A DNA stretch of 64,000 nucleotides from Halicephalobus mephisto (Eukaryota; Nematoda; Chromadorea; Rhabditida; Panagrolaimidae): NCBI GenBank assembly GCA_009193035.1, contig SWDT01000059.1:1-64000 (forward strand), in the 5' to 3' direction. Below the pieces are notes generated by a model. The model worked only from the letters and a program-made list of their open reading frames with translations, was not told the DNA's origin and ran no database searches. Made by a program: the position numbers and the translations under genes. Shown here in pieces: positions 47,845 to 63,904 of this stretch (within the stretch, counting starts at the first letter, position 1; each line of letters begins with the position of its first letter).

Positions 47845-49728
47845 TTAATTTTGAGTAACAGTTTCTCCGTCTTTGAGGATTACGGTATCTCCTTCTTTTG
47901 CTTCTAGTTTTACTTTTCCCTTCAGGACCACGTTCTGGCCGAACCAGACGTCTCCCGTTACGGTCAGGGATTCGACCTCCTTCAGACTCGGGACATTTTT
48001 GAATCTTTTTTGAAATTCTAAAAAATCATCAAATTCCTTGGATAAAGATATCAAAGGAACGGTTTTTCTGGTCTTGACAAGATAAACATTGCCTTCATTG
48101 TTCAACTCGAAAATGTCACTGGAAACAAGTAGGAGGTCCTGGGTCCTCTTGACAGGCAGAAATCGGGATCTGCTGACTTTCAGACCACAGGCTTTCGGGA
48201 AGTTCCTGATCGCTCCTCCGATGGAAGTCTCGAGTTGGATGATCTTCTCACCGGTTGAGAGGGTCTGCAAATATCCGAATTAACAAAGTACATTCACATT
48301 AATATATACTTTTTATATTTTTTAAATAAAAAATTTTCTTAATTAAAAATAATCTTTTTTTATTTTAAAATTTCCTTAATTAAAAATCATCTTTTTTAAA
48401 TAAAAAATTTTCCTAATTAAAAATAATCTTTTTTTATTTTAAAATTTCCTTAATTAAAAATCATCTTTTTTAATTTTGAAATTTTCCATTGGATTTTGGA
48501 AAATTTCAAAAATGTTTAGAAATTACTGAAAAGTTCTGGAAATTTCCATTGACTTCTATAAAATTCCGAAAATTTCTAGATTTCGGAAATTTTGGGAATT
48601 TCTAGATTTTGGAAATTTCGGAAATTTTGAAAATTTCTAGAATTCGGAAATTTTGAAAATTTCTAGAATTCGGAAATTTTGAAAATTTCTAGATTTCGAA
48701 AATTTTGGGGATTTCTAGATTTCGGAAATTTCGGGAATTTTAAAAATTGAAATTTCACCGACCTTTTTGTTAGCGATGATTTCCCTTTTGATTTCTCCCA
48801 GTCTCGGTCTGATTGCCTTCAAATCGATCCAGATGTTGTTAGTATTGAATATTTTGAAGGTTTTCGTGCTGCAAAACTCCTCAATTCCCTCAGGGGGTAC
48901 TTGGGGCATTTCCAAGTGCATGAATCTTCCGCCAATTTTAATCAAAGTTCCTCCTTTGATGTCCGCAGGGGTTTTTTCCGTGACTTCCATCATGTACTCC
49001 CTGTTTCCGTCGATGAGGGCCTTGATGAATCTGGGATCTACAGTAGCCCCAGTGTTGTCTATGTTGGAAACGAACAGGATGTCCTTTTTTTTCCGGAGCA
49101 ATTCATCTGCCAAATCCGAAGTCAAAAGAGTTTCGAAAATGTTCCCATGCCCCGGGGGATAGTGAAATTCGCTCTTATCCGGTCCGGCATACGGTACTGG
49201 AAGAAGATTATCCTCGAAAATCCTGGGACATTTCGATTGTTCAAATTGAATAATTTCTAAATTTTCAATTTTATTTTTTAATAAATAATTTTTAGTTTTT
49301 TCCAAAGTATTGAAGCTCTCCATCAACAAAATAGGAATATTACAGTAATATTTCTCGTTCAAACTGCTTACTTGCCGGAGGGCAATGTCCAAAAAAGTAA
49401 ATCCGTTCTTGACCGTTATCAGACTCTTAGGTCCGCTGCACCCCATGGTCGTCCCCAGGCCCCCGTTCAGACGGACAACTGCCAGACGATTTAGTAAATT
49501 TTTGGCTTCAGATTCCTCAACCATCGGAAGATCGTCAGATTCAATAAAATCAGATTCCTCCGGCAATGTCCAGGAATTCCAATCGATCGTCGCCGGTTCT
49601 TCCAGAAATTGAGAGTAAAGTTTGTAAAAAACGGCCATGTCGTTTTTGGACTTCGGATCAGTAACAAGAGATTCAAGGATCTCACTACAGGATTTCAAAA
49701 GTTCACTTTTCTTTTCAGAAGTCATCAT
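47845..49728 (-). CDS. UTP-glucose-1-phosphate uridylyltransferase (UDP-glucose pyrophosphorylase)
   Basis: Makes UDP-glucose from UTP and glucose-1-phosphate, for glycogen, glycosylation and trehalose synthesis in the cytosol. Two exons (48763-49728 and 47845-48264) give 461 residues, close to the eukaryotic norm of about 500. The UTP-binding loop LNGGLGTTMGCSGPKS is at 87-102; further family stretches are PPGHGNIFETLL, VSNIDNTGATVDP and KGGTLIKIGG. The C-terminal part, with SLTVTGDVWFGQNVVLKGKV, is the left-handed beta-helix used for oligomer formation. The start is the first of two adjacent ATGs (49726-49728). The intron (498 bp) is A/T repeats and begins GTCGGTGAAATT. The junction AAK|TLSTGEK is in frame. 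Confidence 0.93.
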
Positions 49729-50845
49729 AACTAAAAAAATAAAAACTATTTTTTTAAAAATTCGGAAAAATAATTTTTAAAAATTTCAAAATTTTATTTT
49801 TTTTTATTAAAAAATTCAAAAAAAACTATTTTTTTAAAAATTCCAAAATTTTAAATTTTTTCAATTTGAAAAAATAAAAAATAATTTTTAAAAATTTCAA
49901 AATTTTATTTTTTTTTATTTAAAAAAGTCAAAAAAAATAATTTTTTTAAAATAAAATTATAAAAATTTTTTAATTTCTTTCGACACGAATTTTTAGGTTT
50001 TAGGATTTTTATTTTTGAAATTAGAAAGTTTTTTATAAAGTTATTAATTTTATAAGGTAATCAAACTAGGAAAAAATAACACAACAGAGTACATTGTTCC
50101 TAAGACGAGAAGAATCAATATTTTCCGATCAATTATGATACTGATCGAGAGTCTTCCTTCCGACTGACCTTCAATTTTAAAACAGTTTATTGTGAAAAAT
50201 TAAGTTTTAAAAACAAATAACTTAATCAAATTTAAATTTATTAAGAAAATTAAAATTTTATTAGTTCTAAAAATAAACGTAATCAGTGATTACTAAAAAA
50301 CAATTAAATACTGTATTTTCTAAGTGGTCTTGAGTGGAAAACAATCCAGACTGATCACCCGAATGATAATAAAGTGAAAATTAAAATTTTATTAGTTCTA
50401 AAAATAAACGTAATTAGTGATTACTAAAGAACAACTGAATACTCTACCTTCCATGTGGTCCTGAATGGAAAACAACTCAGACTGGTTACGTGGGTAGTAA
50501 TGATTTTAAATTTAAAAATTAAAAAAATTAAAATTTTATCAATATGAGAAGCAGTGCAACCAGTGGCTACGAAAGAGAACTTAAATACTGTAGCTTCCAA
50601 GTGGTCCTGGATGGAAAACAATCCAGACTGGTTGCGTGGGTGAGGCTGTACGGCACTTTTCCCTCCTCTCTTTCGTGAGATTTATATCGTTTATTTCGTT
50701 TTTATAATAATTTTTTATAGTTAATTTAATATTTCAGTTGAGTAAGAAGAATTTCGAAATCAGTGAGAATTGAAAAGAAAAATAAGGAGCAAATATCGCT
50801 GGGGACCAACTGTCGTGCAGTCCGTGGATGGTGATGATTTCGAAA
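49729..50845. other. Intergenic region with a tandem repeat
   Basis: 49729-50040 is A/T low complexity. 50250-50645 has three copies of a roughly 125-bp unit, each ending in AGTGGTCYTGAATGGAAAACA and CAGACTGRT. No gene was found. Confidence 0.65.
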
Positions 50846-51590
50846 TTTATTCTGTATGTTCTTTGGAATTTAACTTCATGATTTCCCCGTCGCTAAAAAT
50901 GCAAATTTCTTCATTGATCTTAAATGACTGACAGTATTCTTCGATTTCGTCAATCTGGAAGTCCCCAACGAATCCTCCAACTTTTGAAAATCCTTCGATT
51001 TTTTCTAAATGCACTTCGTCGAATCCCAGTTCCTTCTGTTTTTTTCAGATTCCGAATATAGATGAATTTGCTTTCCTGAGGTCCTTTCCCGGCAAAAATT
51101 ATTTCCGTTCTAGAGTATTCGAGGATATTTGAAGTTCTTTGAGATGACGAAATATCCGGAAGCAGAATTCTGATTTCAAAAAAAACTTAAAAATTAATTT
51201 TGTAATTTTTAAAAACAAAATCAGTTTGACTATTTCAAAAAATTTCAAAAATGGCATCCAAGAAAGTTGATATAATATTTTTTACAAAATTTTATGAATT
51301 TTCAATTTTCGAAAAATGTTCTTCGATCGATTTCGTAATTTAGGTTTTTGAATTTTTCTTCATCGTTGTAGGTTTCCCGGAATAAAGGATAAACATAACG
51401 TCCATTTCAGGAACAATGCCACAGGCAATGTTGAATCCAGCTGGGTCCTGGAAGGAAAATGAAAAAGATGTTTCGAAATCAGAAAAATCAAAGCTTCTTA
51501 AAATCTGAATCCCGTCGGCTTTGGAATACGTCTGGAGGTCGTGGATGTAACTTTTTAAGAATCCCGAGAGATCCATTTGGGAGATTAGGT
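50846..51590 (-). pseudogene. Frame-broken gene remnant (unrecognised)
   Basis: Two stretches of protein-like sequence on the minus strand. 51340-51576 reads MDLSGFLKSYIHDLQTYSKA and continues to GIVPEMDV; just after, a neighbouring frame reads RETYNDEEKFKNLNYEIDRR. 50850-51175 gives SRTEIIFAGKGPQESKFIYI and, one base out of frame after a run of seven A, DEVHLEKIEGFSKVGGFVGD to a stop near 50850. Switches of frame at homopolymers and no complete reading suggest a decayed gene, or a real gene with assembly indels. The GIVPEMD...RETYNDEEKF pattern faintly recalls the middle of MutS-type proteins, but I would not name it on this basis. Confidence 0.4.
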
Positions 51591-51877
51591 AGGATTGAGT
51601 ACATTTGCGAGAACACTATTGCAGCGGAAAAACTGACGACTCTCAAGTCATGTTGAAAAAAAGCAATGGTCATTTTTTCAACGCCAGTCAATCGCCATTT
51701 CAGAACAGTACAATTGCACCCCCCGGAGTGTATCCAGTCCAACACGGTAAGTACCCCATTCACTTTCTACGTCCTCACCTCACATTGATATCATCTCTTC
51801 CCAATACTAATTCTCAACCACGAGCCCCGAACATTTTATTTATTCACAACCTGTCTTTGATTTAGGAATCTGTATGT

Positions 51878-51893
51878 GGCCCTAAAGAGGGCC
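51878..51893 (-). terminator. Histone 3' stem-loop of H2A
   Basis: Minus strand reads CCAAAGGCCCTCTTTAGGGC and on: a 6-bp stem (GGCCCT/AGGGCC) with loop CTTT, the replication-dependent histone 3' processing signal. It lies about 50 bp after the H2A stop. Confidence 0.93.
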
Positions 51894-51942
51894 TTTGGAA
51901 TAAAACAGCTCAGAGGAGCATCAGGCAAAGCAAGTCGGGGAC

Positions 51943-52383
51943 TTACTGGCTTTCGGCGTGCTTGGCACTGGCCTTGGGGAGAAGGCTGGTGTGGATGGAA
52001 GGAAGAACACCACCTTGGGCGATGGTGACTCCGGCGAGAAGCTTGTTCAATTCCTCGTCGTTGCGGACAGCGAGTTGCAAGTGGTGCGGAGGGTGATTCT
52101 GGTCTTCTTGTTGTCGCGGGCGGCGTTTCCGGCCAATTCCAGAACTTAAGCAGCGAGGTACTCAAGAACAGCGGCGAGGTAGACAGGGGCTCCACCTGCA
52201 AGGAAACTCATATATCAAAATCGAAAAGCAAGACGAAAACCAACCTCCGACGCGTTCAGCGTAGTGTCCCTTGCGGAGCAGTCTGTGAAGACGACCAACA
52301 GGGAATTGAAGTCCAGCACGGCTGCTTCGTGATTTAGCCTTTCCGCCAGTCTTGGCCTTGGCTCCTTTTCCTCTTCCAGACAT
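51943..52383 (-). pseudogene. Histone H2A, frame-broken
   Basis: Core nucleosome histone. Exon 1 (52245-52383) is intact and reads [20 protein letters not shown], then the standard fold to ERVGG. The intron is 52196-52244, with GATATATGAG near its 3' end. Exon 2 (51943-52195) reads [15 protein letters not shown] and then meets a stop TAA (52146-52148) where Glu is invariant (GAA to TAA). Farther on, two extra bases near 52083-52088 shift the frame before [11 protein letters not shown]; the shifted frame then recovers the normal C-terminal coding ([14 protein letters not shown]). Flanked by a normal TATA box and 3' stem-loop. As written it cannot make H2A. Either a pseudogene or sequence error. 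Confidence 0.85.
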
Positions 52384-52672
52384 GATGAGATTTGAGCTTG
52401 CGAGTTATCGAACAAAGTCGAGTGAGGGAAGTAGGCACCTTTGCGCTTTTATAGCAGTGAGCGAGCTAAGTTTGAACCGCCCCTACTCCCGCCGATTTTT
52501 GGCGGCAAAAATGGGAGTGGCCGAGTCCATCTTTGCGAAAATTAGGCTTAACTGACCCGTCCTCCAGCTTTTCCCGCCAATTCCGCGGGTCGACTCGCTG
52601 TGGGGTATAAAAGAGAAAAGGGAAGAGGAACGGGCATCAGTTAACTCAGTGACTGTAAGCTCAAATCTCATC
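52384..52672. promoter_or_regulatory. Divergent H2A-H2B promoter
   Basis: A 289-bp spacer with two outward TATA boxes: TATAAAAG on the minus strand at 52446-52453 for H2A, and TATAAAAG at 52606-52613 for H2B. Between them are GGCGG/CCCGCC-type sequences (TTTTTGGCGG, TTCCCGCC) resembling E2F-like S-phase sites. CTCAAATCTCATCATG just before each ATG is shared in mirror image. Confidence 0.8.
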
Positions 52673-53143
<471 letters not shown>

Positions 53144-53180
53144 GGGGTTGGTCCTCCCTGGCTGAGCTGTTTATTCCAAA

Positions 53181-53196
53181 GGCCCTCTTTAGGGCC
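53181..53196 (+). terminator. Histone 3' stem-loop of H2B
   Basis: GGCCCTCTTTAGGGCC preceded by TTATTCCAAA and followed by ACATA, identical to the other three histone 3' ends here. Confidence 0.93.
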
Positions 53197-53239
53197 ACAT
53201 ACACCTTCAAAGACCGCACTAGGGGTTTCATCCAATAAT

Positions 53240-56842
<3,603 letters not shown>

Positions 56843-56885
56843 GTTGGTGGTGCTCCTCCAGTAAGGATCTCTTTTTTATTCCAAA

Positions 56886-56901
56886 GGCCCTCTTTAGGGC
56901 C
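56886..56901 (+). terminator. Histone 3' stem-loop of H3
   Basis: GGCCCTCTTTAGGGCC preceded by TTATTCCAAA, about 45 bp after the stop. Confidence 0.93.
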
Positions 56902-59140
56902 ACATGAAGTTTGTCAAAGACGGGGTGGTTAATAAAGGGGTTTTTGAATAAAGTGGATTTGCATATCCGGCTCCACCCACTCTCTTCTCATCCGGAGTGC
57001 AGTGGTGAATAGGAAATGTTAACAGTCGGTGATATTCCAGATCGCTGGAAATTAGGAAAACTTCCCCGTGATCGAAAAGTAGACTTGAAATGAGAATTCT
57101 TCCAAGTTAAATACCAGTCCAATCTGAGAGTGGAACAGGACTCGGGTTGAGAGATTTAAAAATTCGAATATGTCATGATGAGTCGAAAAGATGACTAAAG
57201 TTGAGTTATTCGTACTCCCAGTACACTAAATCAATCTTAAGGTGCGAAAAGCTTTAGTGATAGGTTTTGTACAGAGGACCATATCGTTAGAACTCGTTGC
57301 CATGATCTTGTGAAACCTCCGTTGTCTTCAGTGACTAGAATTCAAAAGCGATCTTTTCCAACTAAATCTTGAACATAAGCAAAGTTCGAGGAGATATTTT
57401 GCTTTGTATTCAACAGGTCTCCCAAGTCCAGATTAACTTGAGAAGTTCTGGAAGATCATAGCCATTGAAATTTCACCAAAATTCAGACAATTCTTCAGTT
57501 TCTCGAAATGAACATTTTCTTCAATTTTGAACAAATCCGATTCGGAAAAACAAAGAATTATGCAGGTTTTATAAAAAGTAAAAACACTTGGCGAGGCTCA
57601 ATGAGCTGTACGAAAAGCACATCAAAGAAAGTAACTTTGCTTGTCACGGATGTTTGAAGGGAGATCCATATATGAAATCGGAACTTAACAAGAGTACACT
57701 TACAACTGGATCTGTCGATTGGAACTCACAATGGAAATTTACTCGGAATGGTCTTTTGGAATGAGTTATATATCTCTTTGTAGTTCTTAAGGCACTGATT
57801 CCGAATCTGTACTTCATTTTTGCTAAACAATCTTCTGAAGCGAGATAGTGAAAAAAATCTCTCAATTTAGGATTGAGTTTTCTCGTGTTTGTGATTATTT
57901 TTCCGAAAAACCAATGAGACAGCTATAATTAGTGCAAAAATATTCCTAGTTACGAAAAGAATAGTTAAAATTGGTTAAGAAAAAAACGAACGTCTCCGAA
58001 ACGGAGTCACCAAACCTCGACGAACAGACAAAGGACACTCTTGCTTCTGCTCAACTTTCGATATATGAAATTTTATACATTTACTCCACTTGGTCGTTCT
58101 ACAAGCATTAGCAAGAACTAAATGCGGATTCTCAATGTCCTTTGATAAGACGCAAAACCAAGTATAACTTGTTTCAAAAGGCCATCTTAGGTAAAGTGCC
58201 TTAATTTGTAAATTAATTCCATTTGAAGATCTAAAGTTTTGAGAAACGAAAGGCTGTGGTTGCTTTAAAGCTGTCCCTTCCGGATCCAATATTGGTTCGA
58301 AATTCGAGTCCGAAGCAAACTAATCCAATTCGAAAATCCACGGTTTTGAAAACCGACAGTTTTGTTCACGATTTACAGTTCATCTTTACTGAATTCTTAT
58401 ATGATCGTAGACAATCGACAAAGTCCAGGATTTGGTTCTTTACGAAGCTATGAAAGCCATTTGCGCAACTACGACCGATGTCAAGAGATCATCTAATTGC
58501 AAGACGAATACCTCAGATTGGATGAGTTGGAGTAGAGAAAAAAGATTTCGGAGGATAACCTGAAGTTCAATCTAAACCACTGAAGTTCCCCTCGCGGTTG
58601 CTGAAGGTTCGATATATGAACCTCTTATTTCTCCAATTCTCCGTCTGAAAGTTTAGCAACTTGAACTGATTTTAAATCCATGTTTGACGGATTGTAACGT
58701 TGCCCATAGCTTGATTGAAATGCCTAGAACCATTGACGCTACTGCCTAAGAACATCGAAAACATGCGGATCACCGATGATCGGGAAAATCCGATTTCGAC
58801 ATTTCACAAAAATAGATTAAAATGACCTCTAACCAATTGATTCCGTCAACGTATCCGTCGATGACGTCATAGAACTCCCTATTTTGCTGTCGGTTAATTT
58901 AAAATTACTTCCTAAAATCCCCTACTTTGGTTTGTTTGCGTCTCCCTCAGACCAGTCATCGTCCGTTTTCGACGTTTTTTACCAGTTTTGTCATTACTTG
59001 ACCTGATTTCGAACTGGGCTTTTGACCAGCGTCCCATCGTGAGCGTTGGCTTGTCTGACCGAAGGATTTCCCGCCAAGCCGATGGCGCCAAAACGAGCGA
59101 GAGTCGAGTCCAGCCAGGCCGTTTTGGCGCGCGGGTTTCT
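56902..59140. other. Spacer between H3 and H4
   Basis: 56914-57010 is repeated inverted at the right end of the window (63905-64000); it contains an octamer-like ATTTGCAT (GTGGATTTGCATATCC). 57660-58110 is a copy of the R3 repeat. 58600-58635 has another GATATATGAACC. No gene was found. Confidence 0.6.
57660..58110 (+). repeat. R3 dispersed repeat, second copy
   Basis: Aligns in order with 7280-8115: the AATGGTCTTTTGGAATGAGT block, then CCGAAAAACCAATGAGACAG, ATAGTTAAAATTGGTTAA and TTCGATATATGAAATTTTAT. The inner MITE at 7598-7869 is missing here, which shows it inserted later. Confidence 0.55.
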
Positions 59141-59162
59141 TCCCGCCTCCCTCGTTGGCCGG

Positions 59163-59170
59163 TATAAAAG
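59163..59170 (+). promoter_or_regulatory. TATA box of H4
   Basis: TATAAAAG, 58 bp before the ATG; TTTTGGCGCGCGGG (E2F-like) lies about 40 bp upstream of it. Confidence 0.75.
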
Positions 59171-59224
59171 CGGGGCGATTCGCCGTCACCCTCACAGTTT
59201 GCTGTTCAAACTTCGTACTTCTGA

Positions 59225-59579
<355 letters not shown>

Positions 59580-59623
59580 GTCCCGTTCCTGTCACCGTTC
59601 GAAGTTGACTTTTTTATTCCAAA

Positions 59624-59639
59624 GGCCCTCTTTAGGGCC
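59624..59639 (+). terminator. Histone 3' stem-loop of H4
   Basis: GGCCCTCTTTAGGGCC preceded by TTATTCCAAA, 44 bp after the stop. Confidence 0.93.
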
Positions 59640-61463
59640 ACATACTGTAAAGACTCAGAGATAGGGAGAGTAAAGACCTTGGGATTGTTCTAAATAAATG
59701 TACGTTGGGAAATTCGGGAATTGCGAGTTGTTTATCAGGAGTGGAAGATGTGCAATCTAGAATAAAAATGTGGGGGTTAAAATGGTTGATTGGCGAAGCT
59801 CGTGATATCATTTTAATGATCGAGTCAGAATTGAGTTGGATTGGCGGGAAACGGTGCGAGTGCTTGTACTGAGTCGCGTGTTGGTTGTTCCTGAAAGAAG
59901 CGAATTTTAAAGCAGATTTCGAAATGTATAATGAACACCGGGGTTGTAGAGATCTGTGGTGCTGTTGGTGGTATAGGCCCACTCTCAGCATTTGACAAGT
60001 CCGAACGTGTTTAAAGTACAAAGTACAGGGATTCACAGAACATATCCGACCGTTTCGGGGAATATTTGTGGTAGTGTTGCTCGTTGAACTTCGATGACAT
60101 CCGGGCATAGAAGCCTTCGATGAGTGACACCGACAAATCATGCTTCTGAAGCTGATGTAATTTTAAATGAGGAAAGCTGCAATAATCCCTACCGACCCTA
60201 GGCTTCGGAGAGTAAACTTGTGCAAATCAGAGCTGTGTTAGGATAGAAAGAGAAGTGAAACTTTTACTAAAAAAATGAAATAAAGGATACGATTTGTAAA
60301 GGACCAATCAGTCTTTTAACAGTCTCACTCCTGCCCTACAGTATTCTAGAGTCCCTGATATTCAGGCTATCGCTTCAGATCCCCTCTTTGTGGTAGTTTC
60401 TGCCCCAACATCTGCATAAGTTCCTACACAATACCCCTGAGAATTTCGCTTTTGCCCTACAGTATTCCATGTTCCCTGATATTCAGGCTATCCCTTCAGG
60501 TCCTCTTTTTCAAATCTAGTTGCTGTCTCAACAGTAATCTAATAATAGATTGGGTTACATTGATTAAAAACCAACTGCTAAGACAGAGAAGTGTGTTAAT
60601 AATCTTTACTGAAATAATAAGGCACGGACGACAATTATGTATATTACTACCTCACAAGACAACCGACTCTTATTCATGCCCTACAGTATTCCGTGTTCGC
60701 TTCTGGTGTACTTTCTTTCTAGTGAGTTTCTGTCCTCGCATATTGTGGAAATTGAAAACGAAAGTTGTTACGAAATTTACTGATAAGAATTTTTAGAATT
60801 TTCTAGAAATTTCCAAAATCGTATTATTGTAAAAATAGCGGCTGTTGCGAAATTCCCTTATCGAAAATTTCGAAACCCAGAATCTTAAGAAATTGTACTG
60901 TTGTAAAAATAAAAAATAATAGTTGTTACAAAATCCGATTGATACAGATTTTTAAATTCAGAAATCCCAAAATCACTAATGCGAAAATTGGAAATTGTAA
61001 TTTTACAAAATTTCATTTATATCAGTTTTTGGAATTTTCTAGAAATTTCCCAAATCACGGTATTGTGAAAACCAGAAATAAACATGAAATTACCTGGACA
61101 TGAATTTCTAGAACATTCCAGAAAATCCCTGCTAGGACAGAAAAGTAAACCAGAAAGAGGAGACCTGAAGGGATAGCCTGAATATCAGGGACCGTGGTGT
61201 ACTGTAGGGGATGAGTAAGATTTTGTTGTGTGTGAAAATTCGTTCTGTAGATAGTGGAGCACAACTTAGACAAGAGAGAAGCTGGAGGAATAGCCTGAAT
61301 ATCAGGGACCGTGGTGTACTGTAGGGGCATTCAGGAAAAACAATAACCTCAAATCCCAACAGAAACTATTAATAAAAACGAAAAATAATAAATTTCCAGA
61401 CATTGTTGCTTTTCAAAATTCTTAATTTAGTTAAATTTCGTTTATTTCAACCAGTAATTTCAG
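59640..61463. other. Gene-free stretch with R1-like repeats
   Basis: 60235-60740 carries two or three diverged R1 copies (TGTTAGGATAGAAAG near the start; CCTGATATTCAGGCTATC blocks). 61128-61335 has two inverted R1 blocks (ATAGCCTGAATATCAGGGAC). 59700-60200 contains a minus-strand open frame of about 170 codons with no recognisable feature, probably chance. Confidence 0.6.
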
Positions 61464-63840
61464 TTAATTGAAGATATTTGGGATGCTTGAGCTGTATTCA
61501 CCACGAAATCCTTTTTCTTTTTCAATCCAGTATTTGCCGTTGGGGATCCAGAGGTTCTTCTTCGAAAAATCGTCGTTCTTCAACTCGAACCAGAGTGGTT
61601 TCCCGGATTTTCCGTTTTTTAATCGGATTCTGTGTTCATTTTCCAAAAGCAATTTTGTTTCTCGGGCTTTTTGGGGATTTCCGTTTTCAAGCCATCGTTG
61701 ATCCGGTCGAAATCTGCTGTCAGTTACCGGGATTACGGTGTTTTCAAGAATTTCATTCAACGTCATTGTAAATTTCGAAAATCCGTAATATTTTTCGTAA
61801 GTTTCGTTATTCGGAGAAATTTCGAATAATTTTTTTTGATTTTTTTGGATTTTAAGTATCCCGTTCCATCGTCCTGTGAGATTACAGCTAATCCCGTTTT
61901 TAGGATTTTTGATTTCTCCAAAAATAGAATTTTCTGATTTAAAAGTTATTTTTGCAAAAATTCCGGAAGAACTTCTGATGATCATCGATCCTTCGTTTCT
62001 GATTACCCGGCTTTCTGGAGCTCCAGAAGCGTTTTCGACGATAGTTTTGACTTTGTTCCAGGAGTATTCTTCGGAATTATCCTCCCCGAAGTTTAGCCTC
62101 AATCTTACAGGCAGTTCTGGCTGGACTTGGAGGGATCCGGTCCAGGTCGTCCTAGGTGATCCGGTTGCGGTCTGCCACCATTCGAAATTCCTTCCAGAAG
62201 CAGCTACGGCGGATATACTTGGATGATGCTTGATCTAAAAGGATAATTTTTAATTTCTGAAGACAATTGATATATGAAAACTTGTTCGGCGTGGTACTTC
62301 CATCCATCTTCGCTTATGTATTCGAACGTTTCTCCCAAAATTGGATTGAATGGTTTTCTGTTTCTTCCGATCATTGCAAAATATCCAGATATGGCAAAAG
62401 CGGCGATGTAGCACATCCGGTCCAACGGATCACTGCTGGAGAGAGCTTTGTTGATAGTCTGAGGAACGAACCGGAGCTCTTCACACAGAACCTGGAGCAG
62501 TCCCAAGGGTTCATATGTCGAAATCGGGAGGGTCTTCGTCACCGCCGCAGCTGCAATCGCCGAGAATCCGATCGGTTCGCCTGGCATCTGAGGGGCAGGA
62601 AGGACTTCTCGATGGATTCTTGGAGGCTTCTGAATCTCACTAGGACTAGGTTCCTCCCGAACGACTCCAACTGGTTTGATTTCTTTTAACTTCGGAATTG
62701 AATCCAGAATAGGAGTATTTTCTTCGGTTTTCTGGTTCTTCAGAGGAGAAATTCCATCAAGAATAATTTCATTTGACCTCGTAGTAATAGGAAAGTCTAA
62801 ATTTTCTTCAGGTTTCTGATTCTTTGAAGTAGAATTTCCATCCAGAGAAATTTGATCAGATGTTGTCAGATCTGAAAGTTTTCTTCCGATCATGTCTCCA
62901 ATCTTCTGATACTCTAGAATGTTGTCAAAGCCGCTTAGATTGGATTTCGTAATAATTGGAAACCTCGCTTCGATTATTTCATGCTTCCTAAATTTCTTTA
63001 ACAACATTTCATATATGAAACACTTACTTTTCACTAGTTTTACCTTCTTCAGATGACTTGCAACTTTTCTCTGGTGAATTTCCTTGAATTCCATCGGAAT
63101 CGTGTTCTGAAAACTCTTCAATGCGCGTCGTTGAGCGAGCTTTATTTACAACGGTAAAGTCATTATTTTCCGCAACTTTTTGGATTTTACTAATCCTCTT
63201 CCAGATGCATTTAATCTCGTCGAACATCATCCTCGAAATTTTAGTCAGTTTCTTGACTTCCTGGAGAGCTGCTGTAGTCGATCGGTGGGCATTTCGAATC
63301 TCTTCCATGGACCTTGCCAGTGCATCCGAAGCAATGTCCGTTTTGTCGTCCGCAGACCCGGCTTTTTTAGGATTTTCGAGTTCATTTTCGAAATCAGAAA
63401 CTGAAAAATTGGCTCTCATTCCTTGTCTAATCTGGTCCTGACGAAATAGACGATGACGATGGATGGACTCTTTCCACATTCCGTAGTCTTCACGATTTTC
63501 TGGAACCAACTGATATGATTCCATCTTGAATTTCAAGGTAAATTTTTTCTGAAAGTCGTCACAGACAACAATCACCTAGAAAGTTCATATATGAAAAACT
63601 TAGACCATCAAGCTCACTTCGGAAAGATCAATTTTAAACTCGTGATCGAGAGAACACCGATTAACGCCCTGGATATTAGGTACATTTTTATACAGCCTCA
63701 GGATCCCCCAGTTTAAGTTGGCAACGTACTTCTTGCTCAGACTTATCCGATGTTTTTTGTGCTTCTTCAAAAACACCAGTCCCTGAATAACAACTCGTAC
63801 AGATAATTTAACTCATCCTCACTTCCAATCGGTCAGCCAT
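61464..63840 (-). CDS. Oxysterol-binding protein-related protein (ORP) with PH domain
   Basis: Lipid-transfer protein that moves sterols and phosphoinositides between membranes. Five exons (63823-63840, 63618-63782, 63028-63575, 62282-62987, 61464-62234) give 735 residues. Residues 1-110 are PH-like, starting MADRLEGLVFLKKHKKH. A charged middle follows with no visible FFAT motif, then the ORD domain from about residue 400: DRMCYIAAFAISGYF, NPILGETFEY, then the signature at 478-485 reads EQIKHHPS where most ORPs have EQVSHHPP. The C-terminus TDSRFRPDQRWLENG is canonical. Three introns (40-47 nt) include CATATATGAAC-type sequence. The gene starts about 65 bp from the inverted H3-flank repeat at the right edge. 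Confidence 0.9.
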
Positions 63841-63904
63841 TTTCTGAGATATTCGGTATGATCGAGAGTTAGGACTTTCCCAACTGCTGACAACGCTTCA
63901 AACC

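Noticed and set aside
59632..60141. A minus-strand open frame of about 170 codons
   Set aside because: It overlaps the H4 3' end, has no recognisable domain and a skewed composition (Ser, His, Pro), so it is probably chance.
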